From Aliamphritea ceti (GTDB taxonomy: Bacteria > Pseudomonadota > Gammaproteobacteria > Pseudomonadales > Balneatricaceae): a stretch of DNA of 64,000 nt. The notes under the pieces were generated by a model, which saw only the letters and a list, made by a program, of their open reading frames with translations, was not told where the DNA came from and ran no database searches. Positions 45,133 to 54,091 of this stretch are shown here, piece after piece. The translations under genes were made by a program, and so were the position numbers. The DNA lies in NCBI RefSeq assembly GCF_024347215.1, contig NZ_AP025282.1, forward strand, positions 1 to 64,000. The letters run 5' to 3'. The stretch's first letter is position 1; every line of letters starts with the position of its first letter.

Positions 45133-45445
45133 AGTAAAACACTCAATCAAAATCCATTTTAAGAGTCTGCGTAAGCCAAATTCAGGAGTGAATAACTGCT
45201 TGGTATGCGAAGAGTCCGTTCTGCTGACTACTAACAAATGTCAGAAAGCAGTCCGTATTAAAACAAAAAGTGGCAGTACTGCAAATGTAAGCCGAATACC
45301 GGTTATACACACTGCTTTATATCAGACTGCTGGGATGAGCTTTCATTGCCAGATTAAGCAGGTCGTTTCAATTATGTATAGCATGCAGCTTAGTGCCCGT
45401 CGGGTTACAGGTATGAGATCTACTCATACCTGCCGTATGCTGTGT
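45133..45445. other. Intergenic region between the EamA and beta-propeller genes
   Basis: About 310 bp with no recognised gene, repeat or terminator. It should contain the promoter for the EamA/oxygenase operon on the minus strand. Confidence 0.5.
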
Positions 45446-46321
45446 TTATGGAAGCTGCCATGCCATCAGTGCGTTATCCATCATCATAGGTGCATACAAG
45501 ATGTCACCTTCCCCGCCTATGTCTGCCAACCCCGGATTGCTGCTGAGTACTTTTTGCCGCTGATTATCTTTTAGCTGATAAAGCTCACCGCTGATCCAGT
45601 CACTGACATATAAAGCATTTTTATGACTGACGATGCCATCCAGATTGCCCAGTTGATATCCGGTTGCAAGTGGCTGTAATACTTTGTCGCTAGGATTTAC
45701 CTGGTACAGGCTACCAGGGATTGTGGTTGTGAAATCGGCTTGCATATCCAGCCCCCAGCTTGCTATCAGCAATTGGTTTTTTTCCCAAAGTAAGCCGTTC
45801 GGGTGTGGTAACTTTTCAGGTTCTATCCACATAGATAACTGATTGTTTTTTAATTGGTAAATACCGCCACCTAGCATGTCTGAAACATACACAGTGTCAT
45901 CTGAACCGACGGTTATGTCATTCAGCATTACTGCGTTTTCCAGCTTGTGGCGCTGTTGGACTATTCCTGTGGATAAGTTAATAACATGCAGTGTCTGCAT
46001 ATCGGCAACATAAAGCTTACCGTTATTAATCGCCAGTCCTTTAGGTGCATCAAGACCGGTTAGCCAGTGCTGAGAAAACTGCTTGCCCTGCTTGTTCACC
46101 CTACTGATATAGCCTTTGCCGTTTAGTTCTGTTGGTGCGCCGTTTATGTTGGATACATATAGCCACTGATTATCAGGGTCTGCGGCAACAGATTCTGGTT
46201 GATCAAGTTGCTGCAATTGCCAAAGGGGCTGCTCAAAAGTGTTGCTAGCGCTGAGGTTAAAACTGACGCTAAGCAGCAGGCTTGCGGTGCTGATGATGTT
46301 ACTGATTTTTACAGGATACAT
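45446..46321 (-). CDS. Secreted SMP-30/NHL-type beta-propeller protein
   Basis: 291 residues with a signal peptide (MYPVKISNIISTASLLLSVS, cleavage near LSASN) and a series of about 40-residue propeller blades with recurring LYVSDM-, LYVADM- and LYVSDW-type strands. It resembles SMP-30/gluconolactonase or NHL-repeat proteins; a catalytic role is not evident. It would act in the periplasm. Divergent from the XRE regulator at 46462, which may control it. Confidence 0.77.
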   Translation of the reverse strand: MYPVKISNIISTASLLLSVSFNLSASNTFEQPLWQLQQLDQPESVAADPDNQWLYVSNINGAPTELNGKGYISRVNKQGKQFSQHWLTGLDAPKGLAINNGKLYVADMQTLHVINLSTGIVQQRHKLENAVMLNDITVGSDDTVYVSDMLGGGIYQLKNNQLSMWIEPEKLPHPNGLLWEKNQLLIASWGLDMQADFTTTIPGSLYQVNPSDKVLQPLATGYQLGNLDGIVSHKNALYVSDWISGELYQLKDNQRQKVLSSNPGLADIGGEGDILYAPMMMDNALMAWQLP

Positions 46322-46461
46322 GATTGCCTCTTAAGTAACGGATGCTGGAGTGATATAGGTAACGGCCGTGGAATGAAGGATAGATATGTGTGTCTTTTTG
46401 GCAATTTGTTTGATATTAAGTATCAAAATACGATGCTTTTATGCCGAGTGAGGATCAGTGC

Positions 46462-47238
46462 ATGTCACCAGAACAGGAATTAGGCGGGTTGTTCAGCGCC
46501 CTCAGACAAGTGTTGAAGGCGCAGGGGATCCGGTACCGTGATTTGGCAAGCATGCTGAATACTTCAGAAGTGACGATAAAACGCTTATTTCAGGAGCAGG
46601 ACTGTAAAATGAGCCGCTTGCTGGATATATGCGAGGCAATTGGCGTAAGTGTTGCTGATTTACTAAAGCTGGCTGAGCAGGCCCCTTCTGAGCCAGCAAC
46701 ATTACCGCTGGAAACCGAGCAGGTACTTGCAGAACAGCCAGGACTTTTTAGTTGCCTGATATTATTGCTCAGTGGTTTCGATGCGCGGGCAATCGGGCAC
46801 TATAACCAGCTGTCGTCAGCAGATGTTTATCTGTATATGCGAAAGCTAGAAAAGCTACAGCTAGTCCGTATAGGTGTGAATGATTCTGTGCATCTGGTGG
46901 TAAATATGCCTATTCGCTGGCGTTTAGATGGCCCCTTGCATCAAACCCTTGTAGAAGTGAATCAGGCATTTATTGCACAGACTATCAGCGCGCAGCATCA
47001 AGGTGATTATCCGTTTTATTCAACCAGCCGGCTTTTTAGCCCACACAGCATCAGACAGCTGAAAGACGATATAGATAAGCTTTATCAACGCTATCAGCAG
47101 CAAGCTTCTCTGGACCAGATGTTTTATCCGCCGGAGGCATTGGAGCCTTTTAAGATGGTCACGACGATGGCGCCATTTAATGTGCCGGAATTCTTTGCTG
47201 TACCGCCCTACCAAGCGGTAATAAAACATCTGAAGTGA
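46462..47238 (+). CDS. XRE-family regulator with C-terminal sensor-like domain
   Basis: About 258 residues. N-terminal Cro/CI HTH (GIRYRDLASMLNTSEVTIKR, RLLDICEAIGVSVADLL) and a C-terminal region of about 170 residues without a motif that I recognise. Start ATG 46462 has GAGG upstream; an ATG at 46441 lies just before it. Divergent from the secreted propeller gene. Confidence 0.83.
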   Translation: MSPEQELGGLFSALRQVLKAQGIRYRDLASMLNTSEVTIKRLFQEQDCKMSRLLDICEAIGVSVADLLKLAEQAPSEPATLPLETEQVLAEQPGLFSCLILLLSGFDARAIGHYNQLSSADVYLYMRKLEKLQLVRIGVNDSVHLVVNMPIRWRLDGPLHQTLVEVNQAFIAQTISAQHQGDYPFYSTSRLFSPHSIRQLKDDIDKLYQRYQQQASLDQMFYPPEALEPFKMVTTMAPFNVPEFFAVPPYQAVIKHLK

Positions 47239-47299
47239 ATATTTACTTACTTCATAGGTCTTTAAGTTAAGTACAGTCTACAAACAGCTGTATTTCTGA

Positions 47300-47758
47300 T
47301 CAGTCTACCGGAAGTCGGTTAGATGATTTGATTTCCCGTAGCGATAGGTTTGAATGAATACTGGTGACACCTGGTATTTTGCGCAAGACCTCTTCGAGAA
47401 AACGGCTGTAATCGTCCAGGTTTTTGGCAACCACCTGGAGCAGAAAGTCCGCATCTCCTGTGGTGTTATGGCAAGTCAGAATATTTGGGCATTGCATAAT
47501 AGTTTGTTCAAATTCTGCGTTAACAGCTATGTGCTGAGCAAAGCTGATCTGAACGAATGCCAGTACACCTAAACCTAACTTCCGACGGTTTACATTGGCC
47601 TGGTAGCCTTCAATATAACCTTCCTGCTCCAATTGTCTGAGACGGCGCCAGCAAGGGGTTTCACTTAATGATAGCTGCTCAGCAAGTTTGGCATTACTCA
47701 GACGGCCCTCTTCCTGAAGTATTTCCATAATACGCATGTCGGTTTTATCGGGTTGCAT
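47300..47758 (-). CDS. Lrp/AsnC-family transcriptional regulator
   Basis: 152 residues with an N-terminal winged helix (DKTDMRIMEILQEEGRLSNA, SETPCWRRLRQLEQEGYIEG) and a RAM domain (about 70-145, with CHNTTGDADFLLQVV). It diverges from an RhtB-type exporter gene. Such Lrp/exporter pairs are common, with the regulator activating export of an excess amino acid. Confidence 0.92.
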   Translation of the reverse strand: MQPDKTDMRIMEILQEEGRLSNAKLAEQLSLSETPCWRRLRQLEQEGYIEGYQANVNRRKLGLGVLAFVQISFAQHIAVNAEFEQTIMQCPNILTCHNTTGDADFLLQVVAKNLDDYSRFLEEVLRKIPGVTSIHSNLSLREIKSSNRLPVD

Positions 47759-47902
47759 GATAGGCAGATTCTTTCAGTTAATGATTACTTATTGAAAGAC
47801 TATTGTAGTAACCAATGCTTATCAAGCATGAATAGCAAGGTTAATTCAGCAAGTTTAGTCACAATGGTTGCTTTAAAGTAACTGTATATCGGAGTGTATG
47901 TG

Positions 47903-48517
47903 ATGGATGTGAGTATCTGGCTGGCATTCAGTTTGGCAACCATTGTTATCGTAATAGTGCCTGGTCCGACAAACCTGGTGATCATGACAAGTGCCTTGCA
48001 AAGCAGCCGCCAGGCAGGCTTTTGTATTTGCGGTGCGGTACTTGCGCATTTGATGTTTTTTTCTCTGATGGCGCTGGGAGTACATGTCATTCTTGCTGAA
48101 TCGGCAGTTTTATTTGAGGTGATTCGCTGGTGCGGTGTGTTATTTCTGTTCTGGTTAGCATGGGCGCAGTTCCGCAGCCTGAGAGCTACGCAGAGTTTTG
48201 AGCAGGTATTTGTTGAAAAGACACGGATAAGAGCTCTGGCGGAAGGGTTTCTTATCAATGCAACGAATCCTAAATCACTGTTGTTTTATGGCGCTTTTTT
48301 CCCACCGTTTATTGATCAGCAAGTAAGCCTGAGTTTGCAGCTAATGGTTTTGGGCAGCACTTTCATGGGAATATTTTTAACTAATGCAGGTCTGCACTTG
48401 TTGCTGGCAAAGAAATTACGCGTGTTGTTGCGTCAACCGCAATGGCAAGCCAGACAAAAGCGTTTTACTGCACTGAGCTTTTTGGTACTGGGTATCGGGT
48501 TAGCTGCTGGCAAATAG
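47903..48517 (+). CDS. LysE/RhtB-family amino acid exporter
   Basis: About 204 residues with five or six membrane segments and the typical N-terminal motif VIVPGPTNLVIMTSALQSSR and loop GFLINATNPKSLLFYGAFFP. It exports an amino acid. ATG 47903 is chosen because GGAG lies eight bases upstream; an earlier GTG overlaps that site. The divergent Lrp gene is its probable regulator. Confidence 0.93.
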   Translation: MDVSIWLAFSLATIVIVIVPGPTNLVIMTSALQSSRQAGFCICGAVLAHLMFFSLMALGVHVILAESAVLFEVIRWCGVLFLFWLAWAQFRSLRATQSFEQVFVEKTRIRALAEGFLINATNPKSLLFYGAFFPPFIDQQVSLSLQLMVLGSTFMGIFLTNAGLHLLLAKKLRVLLRQPQWQARQKRFTALSFLVLGIGLAAGK

Positions 48518-48563
48518 GAAGCGTAAGTTATTTACTACGGATCTGTACTTTAAGAGCCTTAAT

Positions 48564-48585
48564 AAGGCGCTTTATGCGCCTTTTT
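48564..48585 (+). terminator. Rho-independent terminator after the exporter gene
   Basis: AAGGCGC, loop TTTAT, GCGCCTT, then TTT. Strong. The rest of 48586-48796 is AT-rich promoter DNA for the next gene. Confidence 0.88.
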
Positions 48586-48796
48586 AATTTCTTAAAAAAA
48601 TCCAAATTAAGTTGAAAAAATGCACTTAAAACGCGTTACTTTGGCTATAAGTACCTTGTCTTAAACTGGTTTTTAAGGTGCTGTTCAGGTGCTGGTCAAA
48701 ACTGGCTTTTTTGTTCGTTATTTTGTTCATTTTCGGATGACGCAGCTTTTAGCCTCGTTATACTAAGGTCCTGTAGCTCAATAAATAGGCAGTATA

Positions 48797-50548
48797 ATGT
48801 GGTTGCGTCGTAGGCTTTTAATACTTGTTGGAGTCATATTTTCACTGGGTATGCTGCCAGGTTCTGCCATTGCTAATACTTCGCCAATTCGGGTGCTGTA
48901 TATTAATTCTTATCATCCCGGCTATGAATGGAGTGATGACATCAAGGCTGGTGTACAGGAAGTACTGACAAATTCCGGGAAGGAAATTGAGCTTTCTATT
49001 GAGCATATTGATGCTGTACGTTTTGACTATGTACGTATACAGGCTTCACTGCTTCGCCTGATCTCTGCCAAATACAGAGACTACCGTCCCGATATTATTC
49101 TTACATCTGATAACTACGCTTTTAATTTTCTAAAAGAATATCGAGTGGTTCTCTTTCCGGATATACCGGTCGTCTTTTCCGGGTATAACAATTTCACACC
49201 TGATGTTATTGAAGGCATGCCAAATGTAACGGGTGTTAATGAAAAAATTGATTATCTGGCCGGCATTGATATGGCCTTGTCTGTTCACCCGAAAACAGAA
49301 GCATTAGCGTTTGTTTTATCTACCGGAGAGGCCAGTACACGGGGGATTTATCAGACTGCTAAGCCTGTCATTGAATCGTTGAAAAGGGCTTATGAAGTTG
49401 TCGAATTACTTAATATGAGTCAGGCAGAAGTTGCTGAACGTTTAGCTAGAATGCCGAAGAAAAGCCTGGTTTTTCTGACCGGCGATGTAACAAATAGCCA
49501 TTCTACAGGCCGTAAGTATTCGCGTATTGAGTATGGGAAGCTTGTCACTGATGTTAGTCCTTTTCCTGTTTATACTTATTGGCCTTTTCATCTGAAAGCC
49601 GGTGCTACCGGTGGCCATGTGATCACCGGTATCGAGCAGGGACGGATGATGGCGAAAATGGCGTTACGAATTATTAACGGAGAAACTGCAGATGATATTC
49701 CGGTAATGATGTCCAGCCCAGCTCTGAATGTATTTAACTATCAGCAGCTTAAGAAGTTTGGAGTGCCCCTGTCCCGGTTGCCTGACTGGGCGGACGTGAA
49801 GGGAATGCCAAAAACTCTGTGGGCCCGGTACTGGGTGTTAATTATTGGGGTGCTGGTTTTTGTAGTTTTACAGAGTGTATTGATCGGTCTGTTATACCGA
49901 AACGTCAGAGCAAGAAAAAAAGCTATTGTTGCCTTGTTTAATGAACAGGAGTTGCTCGAAACCAGAGTGGCTGCGCGTACAGATGAGTTACAAAAAGCAA
50001 ACTTACGGTTAAAGAAAATATCCATGGAAGATGGACTGACAGGGTTGGCGAACCGGCGTTATCTGGATCAGGCTTTGAGTAAAGAAGTTATCAGACGTGA
50101 CCGTCATTCTGCAGAACTGTCACTAATGCTGATAGATATCGACTACTTTAAGCAATTTAATGATATTTACGGCCATCTTGAGGGCGACTCTTGCTTGCAG
50201 GAAGTCGCAATAGCTTTACAGGAAACCTGCATACGGGACAGTGATATCGCAGCACGTTTTGGCGGCGAAGAGTTTGTCATTGTGTTACCGAATACCAATT
50301 TTAAAGGCGCTACTAAGGTCGCTGAGAAAATCATGGAGCGGATATCCAGTCTGCATATTCCACACGTAGGTTCAGCTGTGAGCGACAGAGTAACTGTCTC
50401 TGTAGGACTTGCTACAGTGAGGAAAGATATTAGCCTGACACAGAATGCGATCATAGAGTTGGCGGATGAGCAGCTGTATTTAGCTAAACGTACCGGGCGT
50501 AACCGGATATGTGCCTGTACGGCAGGTGATAATCAGGTAACTGCCTGA
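48797..50548 (+). CDS. Diguanylate cyclase with periplasmic ABC-binding-protein-like sensor
   Basis: 583 residues. Signal or anchor segment (about 1-26), periplasmic domain of the ABC_sub_bind type (about 30-325, VLYINSYHPGYEWSDDIKAG), membrane segment (about 345-368, WVLIIGVLVFVVLQSVLIG), coiled-coil linker, and GGDEF domain (about 415-575). The active site is GGEEF and an inhibitory RxxD site lies five residues before it (RDSDIAARFGGEEF). It should make c-di-GMP in response to a periplasmic ligand. This sensor type is found in several proteobacteria. Confidence 0.92.
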   Translation: MWLRRRLLILVGVIFSLGMLPGSAIANTSPIRVLYINSYHPGYEWSDDIKAGVQEVLTNSGKEIELSIEHIDAVRFDYVRIQASLLRLISAKYRDYRPDIILTSDNYAFNFLKEYRVVLFPDIPVVFSGYNNFTPDVIEGMPNVTGVNEKIDYLAGIDMALSVHPKTEALAFVLSTGEASTRGIYQTAKPVIESLKRAYEVVELLNMSQAEVAERLARMPKKSLVFLTGDVTNSHSTGRKYSRIEYGKLVTDVSPFPVYTYWPFHLKAGATGGHVITGIEQGRMMAKMALRIINGETADDIPVMMSSPALNVFNYQQLKKFGVPLSRLPDWADVKGMPKTLWARYWVLIIGVLVFVVLQSVLIGLLYRNVRARKKAIVALFNEQELLETRVAARTDELQKANLRLKKISMEDGLTGLANRRYLDQALSKEVIRRDRHSAELSLMLIDIDYFKQFNDIYGHLEGDSCLQEVAIALQETCIRDSDIAARFGGEEFVIVLPNTNFKGATKVAEKIMERISSLHIPHVGSAVSDRVTVSVGLATVRKDISLTQNAIIELADEQLYLAKRTGRNRICACTAGDNQVTA

Positions 50549-50559
50549 ACAGTTACCTG
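50534..50559 (+). terminator. Hairpin spanning the stop codon of the cyclase gene
   Basis: CAGGTAACTG pairs with CAGTTACCTG around six bases that include the TGA stop (50546-50548). It lies between convergent genes. There is no T-run, so it is more a 3'-end structure than a classical terminator. Confidence 0.5.
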
Positions 50560-50570
50560 CGGCTCTACAG

Positions 50571-51422
50571 TTAAGCCAGTGCTGCTTTAATTGTGTCGGC
50601 TATCGTTGTGGTTGGTCGGCCAATAAGCGCTTGTAAGGCTTTGCTGTCGTCAAACAACCAACCTTCTGCTGCCCCGCTTTCCGCATTCGCGAGGATTGAG
50701 GCAAAGCCCTCTGGTAAGCCTGCTTTGAGCAGTCCCTGGGTAAAGTCCGGTTCACTTAAGTTCTGGTAGCTAACTTGCTTGCCGCTTTGCTGGCTAAGCT
50801 GTGCAGCAAACTCACTTAAATCAAAACTGCTGTCGCCAGCCAGTTCATAAATTTTGCCTGCCTGATTCTCGCTTGTCAGAACTGTTGCTGCCGCAGTAGC
50901 GTAATCCTGACGACTTGCAGAGGCAAAGCGTCCCTCAGCAGCACAGCCATAGAGTGTCTGCATCTTAAGAACTGCAGGAATGTTCATCGTGTAGTTCTCG
51001 CTATACCAGCCATTACGAAGTAATACAGAATCAACAGACGATGCGTTTAGCAGTGCTTCGGTTGCTTTATGCTCATCTGCCAGCTGCATTGGTGACTGGT
51101 CGCAGTGCAGAATGCTCGTATAAGCAAGCAGTTTAATACCAGTCTGCTCAGCAGCCTGGATGACGGCCTGATGCTGAGCAACGCGTTGGCCGACAGCATT
51201 CGAAGAAATCAGTAAAACCTTATCGGCACCAGCAAAGGCTGCTGTTAACGTTTCAGGTTGGTCATAGTCAGCGTGGCGAACCTGTACGCCCTGCTTTATA
51301 AGCTCGTCAGCAGCATCCGGATTTCGGACAGCTGCGACGATGTGTGCAGCAGGAATTCGCTGTAGTAATTCTTTGATAACCAGTTGGCCCAACTGGCCGT
51401 TTGCGCCTGTGACAACAATCAT
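50571..51422 (-). CDS. NAD(P)H:quinone oxidoreductase QorB-like (NmrA-type Rossmann protein)
   Basis: 283 residues with an N-terminal GxxGxxG motif (TGANGQLGQLV) and the NmrA-type fold. It resembles E. coli QorB/YtfG, which reduces quinones with NADPH, over the whole length. The classical SDR Tyr-Lys pair is absent, as in that family. Divergent from the LysR gene at 51522 with a 99-bp gap. That regulator is its likely control. Confidence 0.85.
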   Translation of the reverse strand: MIVVTGANGQLGQLVIKELLQRIPAAHIVAAVRNPDAADELIKQGVQVRHADYDQPETLTAAFAGADKVLLISSNAVGQRVAQHQAVIQAAEQTGIKLLAYTSILHCDQSPMQLADEHKATEALLNASSVDSVLLRNGWYSENYTMNIPAVLKMQTLYGCAAEGRFASASRQDYATAAATVLTSENQAGKIYELAGDSSFDLSEFAAQLSQQSGKQVSYQNLSEPDFTQGLLKAGLPEGFASILANAESGAAEGWLFDDSKALQALIGRPTTTIADTIKAALA

Positions 51423-51521
51423 TGTGTGACTCCTGTAATTTGCTTATTGCTAACTGAGTCCAGTATGGAAAATAATGATTGTCATGATTAGATGGTTAAT
51501 ATCGGATAGATTGGTCTGAGT

Positions 51522-52424
51522 ATGAGTACAATTGATTTTAATCAGCTGAAATATCTGGCTGTATTTGTTGAAGTGGTTTCCTGTGGCAGCTTTGCAGCAG
51601 CTGCACGGAAACTTCGTAGCAGTCGTTCCAGAGTCAGTGAGCAGGTTGCGCAATTAGAAAGTAATTTAGGCGTACGTTTACTGAACCGAACAACCCGGCA
51701 ATTAAGTATGACGATGGAAGGCCGGGAGGTGTACGCCCGAGCCAGTGACCTGCCGAAGATCCTGACGGATGTAGAGATCGCCAGTAGTCAGGAAGTTGCA
51801 CGTGGTCGGGTTGCTCTGACTGTTAATCATGATATTGCTATTGCCAGATTATTACCGGTCCTGGAAAGCTTTCAGAAAAAGTACCCCAGGATTCAGCTGG
51901 ATCTGATTCTTAACGATGATCGTCTTGATCTGATAACGGAACAAATTGACGTGGCTATTCGGGTGGGTGTGCCCGGTGATGATTCTCTGATTATGCGGCC
52001 GTTATTCGAAGATCGAATGCATATTCTGGCGTCGTCAGCATACCTGCAGGCTAATGGCATTCCTGGGAGTATTGATGAGCTTGCAAAGCATCGTTGGATA
52101 CTGCTGCAGCAGGCAAGCCCTGTTGCAGAAATTCATCTTTATCTGAACGATCAGCCGGTGAGTTTTAGCCCGGCAAACTATCACATGTGTAATTCGCCGT
52201 TGATGATGCAGCGAATGGTGTTAGCTGGGCTTGGGATAGGTTGTCTGCTGCCTTCAACAGTTACAGAGGCGTTACAGGGCGGTAGTTTGGAGCGATTGAT
52301 GCCTCAATTACAAGGTGAAGCATTGCAGTTTTCACTGGTGTATCCATCACGCAGACAAATGCCGCTGCGCACACGTTGTCTTATTGAACATTTGCTGGCA
52401 GCAAAACTGTTTTCAGGGTCATAA
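51522..52424 (+). CDS. LysR-family transcriptional regulator
   Basis: 300 residues with an N-terminal winged helix (FNQLKYLAVFVEVVSCGSFA, SSRSRVSEQVAQLESNLGV) and a substrate domain of the common QseD/AaeR-like type (IDVAIRVGVPGDDSLIMRPL). Divergent from the QorB-like gene, fitting the usual pattern of a LysR regulator controlling a neighbouring oxidoreductase. Confidence 0.9.
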   Translation: MSTIDFNQLKYLAVFVEVVSCGSFAAAARKLRSSRSRVSEQVAQLESNLGVRLLNRTTRQLSMTMEGREVYARASDLPKILTDVEIASSQEVARGRVALTVNHDIAIARLLPVLESFQKKYPRIQLDLILNDDRLDLITEQIDVAIRVGVPGDDSLIMRPLFEDRMHILASSAYLQANGIPGSIDELAKHRWILLQQASPVAEIHLYLNDQPVSFSPANYHMCNSPLMMQRMVLAGLGIGCLLPSTVTEALQGGSLERLMPQLQGEALQFSLVYPSRRQMPLRTRCLIEHLLAAKLFSGS

Positions 52425-52463
52425 TTTTTGCTTTGGAACTCTGTAGAGAGTTCTCAAATAAAC

Positions 52464-52520
52464 AAAAGCCCCGCTGCCATAGGACCTGTGGTGCAACAGG
52501 AATTGGCAGCAGGGCTTTTT
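52464..52520 (+). terminator. Large two-part hairpin terminator after the LysR gene
   Basis: Outer stem AAAAGCCC plus GCTGCCA pairs with TGGCAGC plus GGGCTTTT, with one unpaired base on each side (C and A). The loop carries a second small stem CCTGT/ACAGG. It is symmetric and can act on both strands, between the LysR gene and the minus-strand hypothetical gene. Confidence 0.8.
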
Positions 52521-52574
52521 AGAGGTTGCAGCTCTGAGGGGAACAGGGTCTGCAAATCTGGTTTGTCAGCAGGA

Positions 52575-52808
52575 TCAGTGTGTATTTTTGAAAAACTGAG
52601 TCTGAGGACGAACAACGTTAGGGTTCAGATCAACATTGAACAGCTTGGCTGCACTGCTCAGACGATTGATGACACGCTGTTTGCGTAGCTGACGGCTTTC
52701 TTTCTTCTGCATATCTTTAAATTCTGCAGATATACGCAGGAAGTAGTCTTTTTCAGTTTCGCCAACCAGTGGGAAGCTGTCTTTCATGAAGTTATCAAAG
52801 TTAGTCAT
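52575..52808 (-). CDS. Small hypothetical protein, 77 residues
   Basis: Short charged protein, soluble and probably helical (NFMKDSFPLVGETEKDYFLR, then KKESRQLRKQRVINRLSSAA). I do not recognise a family. The codon pattern looks coding, and a terminator follows on its 3' side. Start at ATG 52808 with GAGTGA-like bases upstream; a TTG five codons earlier is possible. Function unknown. Confidence 0.65.
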   Translation of the reverse strand: MTNFDNFMKDSFPLVGETEKDYFLRISAEFKDMQKKESRQLRKQRVINRLSSAAKLFNVDLNPNVVRPQTQFFKNTH

Positions 52809-53208
52809 ATCGGTATCACTCAAAATAGGCTGTTAAGAATACTGTTTGCCCGGATCACTTGAGCTTTTCAGTTGCGAGAATAATATGCCTGTCATGACTT
52901 CTTAACAAACGACACTTTTTCACATCAAAGATGAATATAAGTATTCAATGAAGAGATTCTTATGAGACTCTTTAGGCATGTTTATGCGATTTAACTGTAA
53001 TTTTTGCGTAAAAGTCGTCTTTTATCGTTAACTGTCTGATTTTTAATGATGAATATTTCGGCGCTTAGTTGGTTAGTGTTTTCATATGTTTGTCATCTTT
53101 CTCTGAATAGCTTTCTGCTTAACTCAGGTAATATTTTGCGTGCATTCGGTGTGCAGCCAGTTAGACTTGCAGGCGCTATTTCTAAGGAAGCGGATTGAGG
53201 TTGGGTTG
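52809..53208. other. Intergenic region before the TSUP permease
   Basis: About 400 bp, AT-rich, with no convincing gene. It should hold the promoters of the small hypothetical gene on the minus strand and of the permease on the plus strand. Confidence 0.5.
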
Positions 53209-53976
53209 ATGGAGTTTGATGCGTTATTACTTCTTTTACTGTTTACGACAGGGCTGGTTGCCGGATTTGTTGACAGTATTGCCGGCGGTGGCGGGTTGAT
53301 TGCTCTGCCAGTTCTGCTTTCTACCGGTATGCCTCCGCTAATGGCTCTGGGTACGAATAAGTTACAAGGTAGCTTTGGCACACTAGCAGCGTCTGTTTAT
53401 TTCATACGTAAGCGTTTGGTTGATATCCGCCAAATGCGGCTGATGATCGTGATGACCTTTGTGGGAGCAATGGTCGGCACTTTACTGGTTCAACAGATAG
53501 ATGCATCTGTACTAGCGCTAATTATGCCTGGTTTGCTGGTGTTGATGGCTCTGTATTTCATGTTTTCTAAAAAAGTGCAGGATGGGGATACAGAACGTCG
53601 CTTAGGTCCACTTGCTTTTGCACTCAGCTGTACCACTGTTGTTGGATTCTATGATGGCTTTTTTGGGCCCGGTACCGGCTCTTTTTTTGTAATCGCGTTT
53701 GTTGCTCTGGCTGGTTATAGCCTGCCTAAAGCGACAGCAAACACAAAAATTTTAAACTTCACATCCAATATTGCTTCGTTGCTGTTCTTTGCTGTGGGTG
53801 GCCAGGTTGTCTGGATGGTGGGTTTGCTGATGGCTTGCGGTCAGGTAATCGGTGGGTTACTTGGGGCGCGGGTTGTTGTTAATAAAGGCACTGGCTGGAT
53901 CCGGCCATTAATCGTCATAATGACTCTGGGTATGTCTGCTAAGTTGATCTCAGATCAGCTAAATTTATTCGGTTGA
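53209..53976 (+). CDS. TSUP-family membrane permease (TauE/SafE type)
   Basis: About 255 residues with eight or so membrane segments and the TauE/SafE features VDSIAGGGGLIALP and GFYDGFFGPGTGSFFVIAFV. Members of the family export sulfite, sulfoacetate and related anions. Given the cysteate-lyase-like gene in the same region, sulfite export is a reasonable guess, but the two genes are 16 kb apart. Start set at ATG 53209 with GAGG upstream; the frame continues upstream without family similarity. Confidence 0.85.
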   Translation: MEFDALLLLLLFTTGLVAGFVDSIAGGGGLIALPVLLSTGMPPLMALGTNKLQGSFGTLAASVYFIRKRLVDIRQMRLMIVMTFVGAMVGTLLVQQIDASVLALIMPGLLVLMALYFMFSKKVQDGDTERRLGPLAFALSCTTVVGFYDGFFGPGTGSFFVIAFVALAGYSLPKATANTKILNFTSNIASLLFFAVGGQVVWMVGLLMACGQVIGGLLGARVVVNKGTGWIRPLIVIMTLGMSAKLISDQLNLFG

Positions 53977-54091
53977 TTTCTCAGTGTAAGTGCTTACTAA
54001 CTATATAAGCCTCTGTTTTGGAAATAGTCTTTTGTAACTGTTTTTTCTTTTTTTAGTAATGTTAGTGGATACTTACGCTGGTTGTTTTTGC

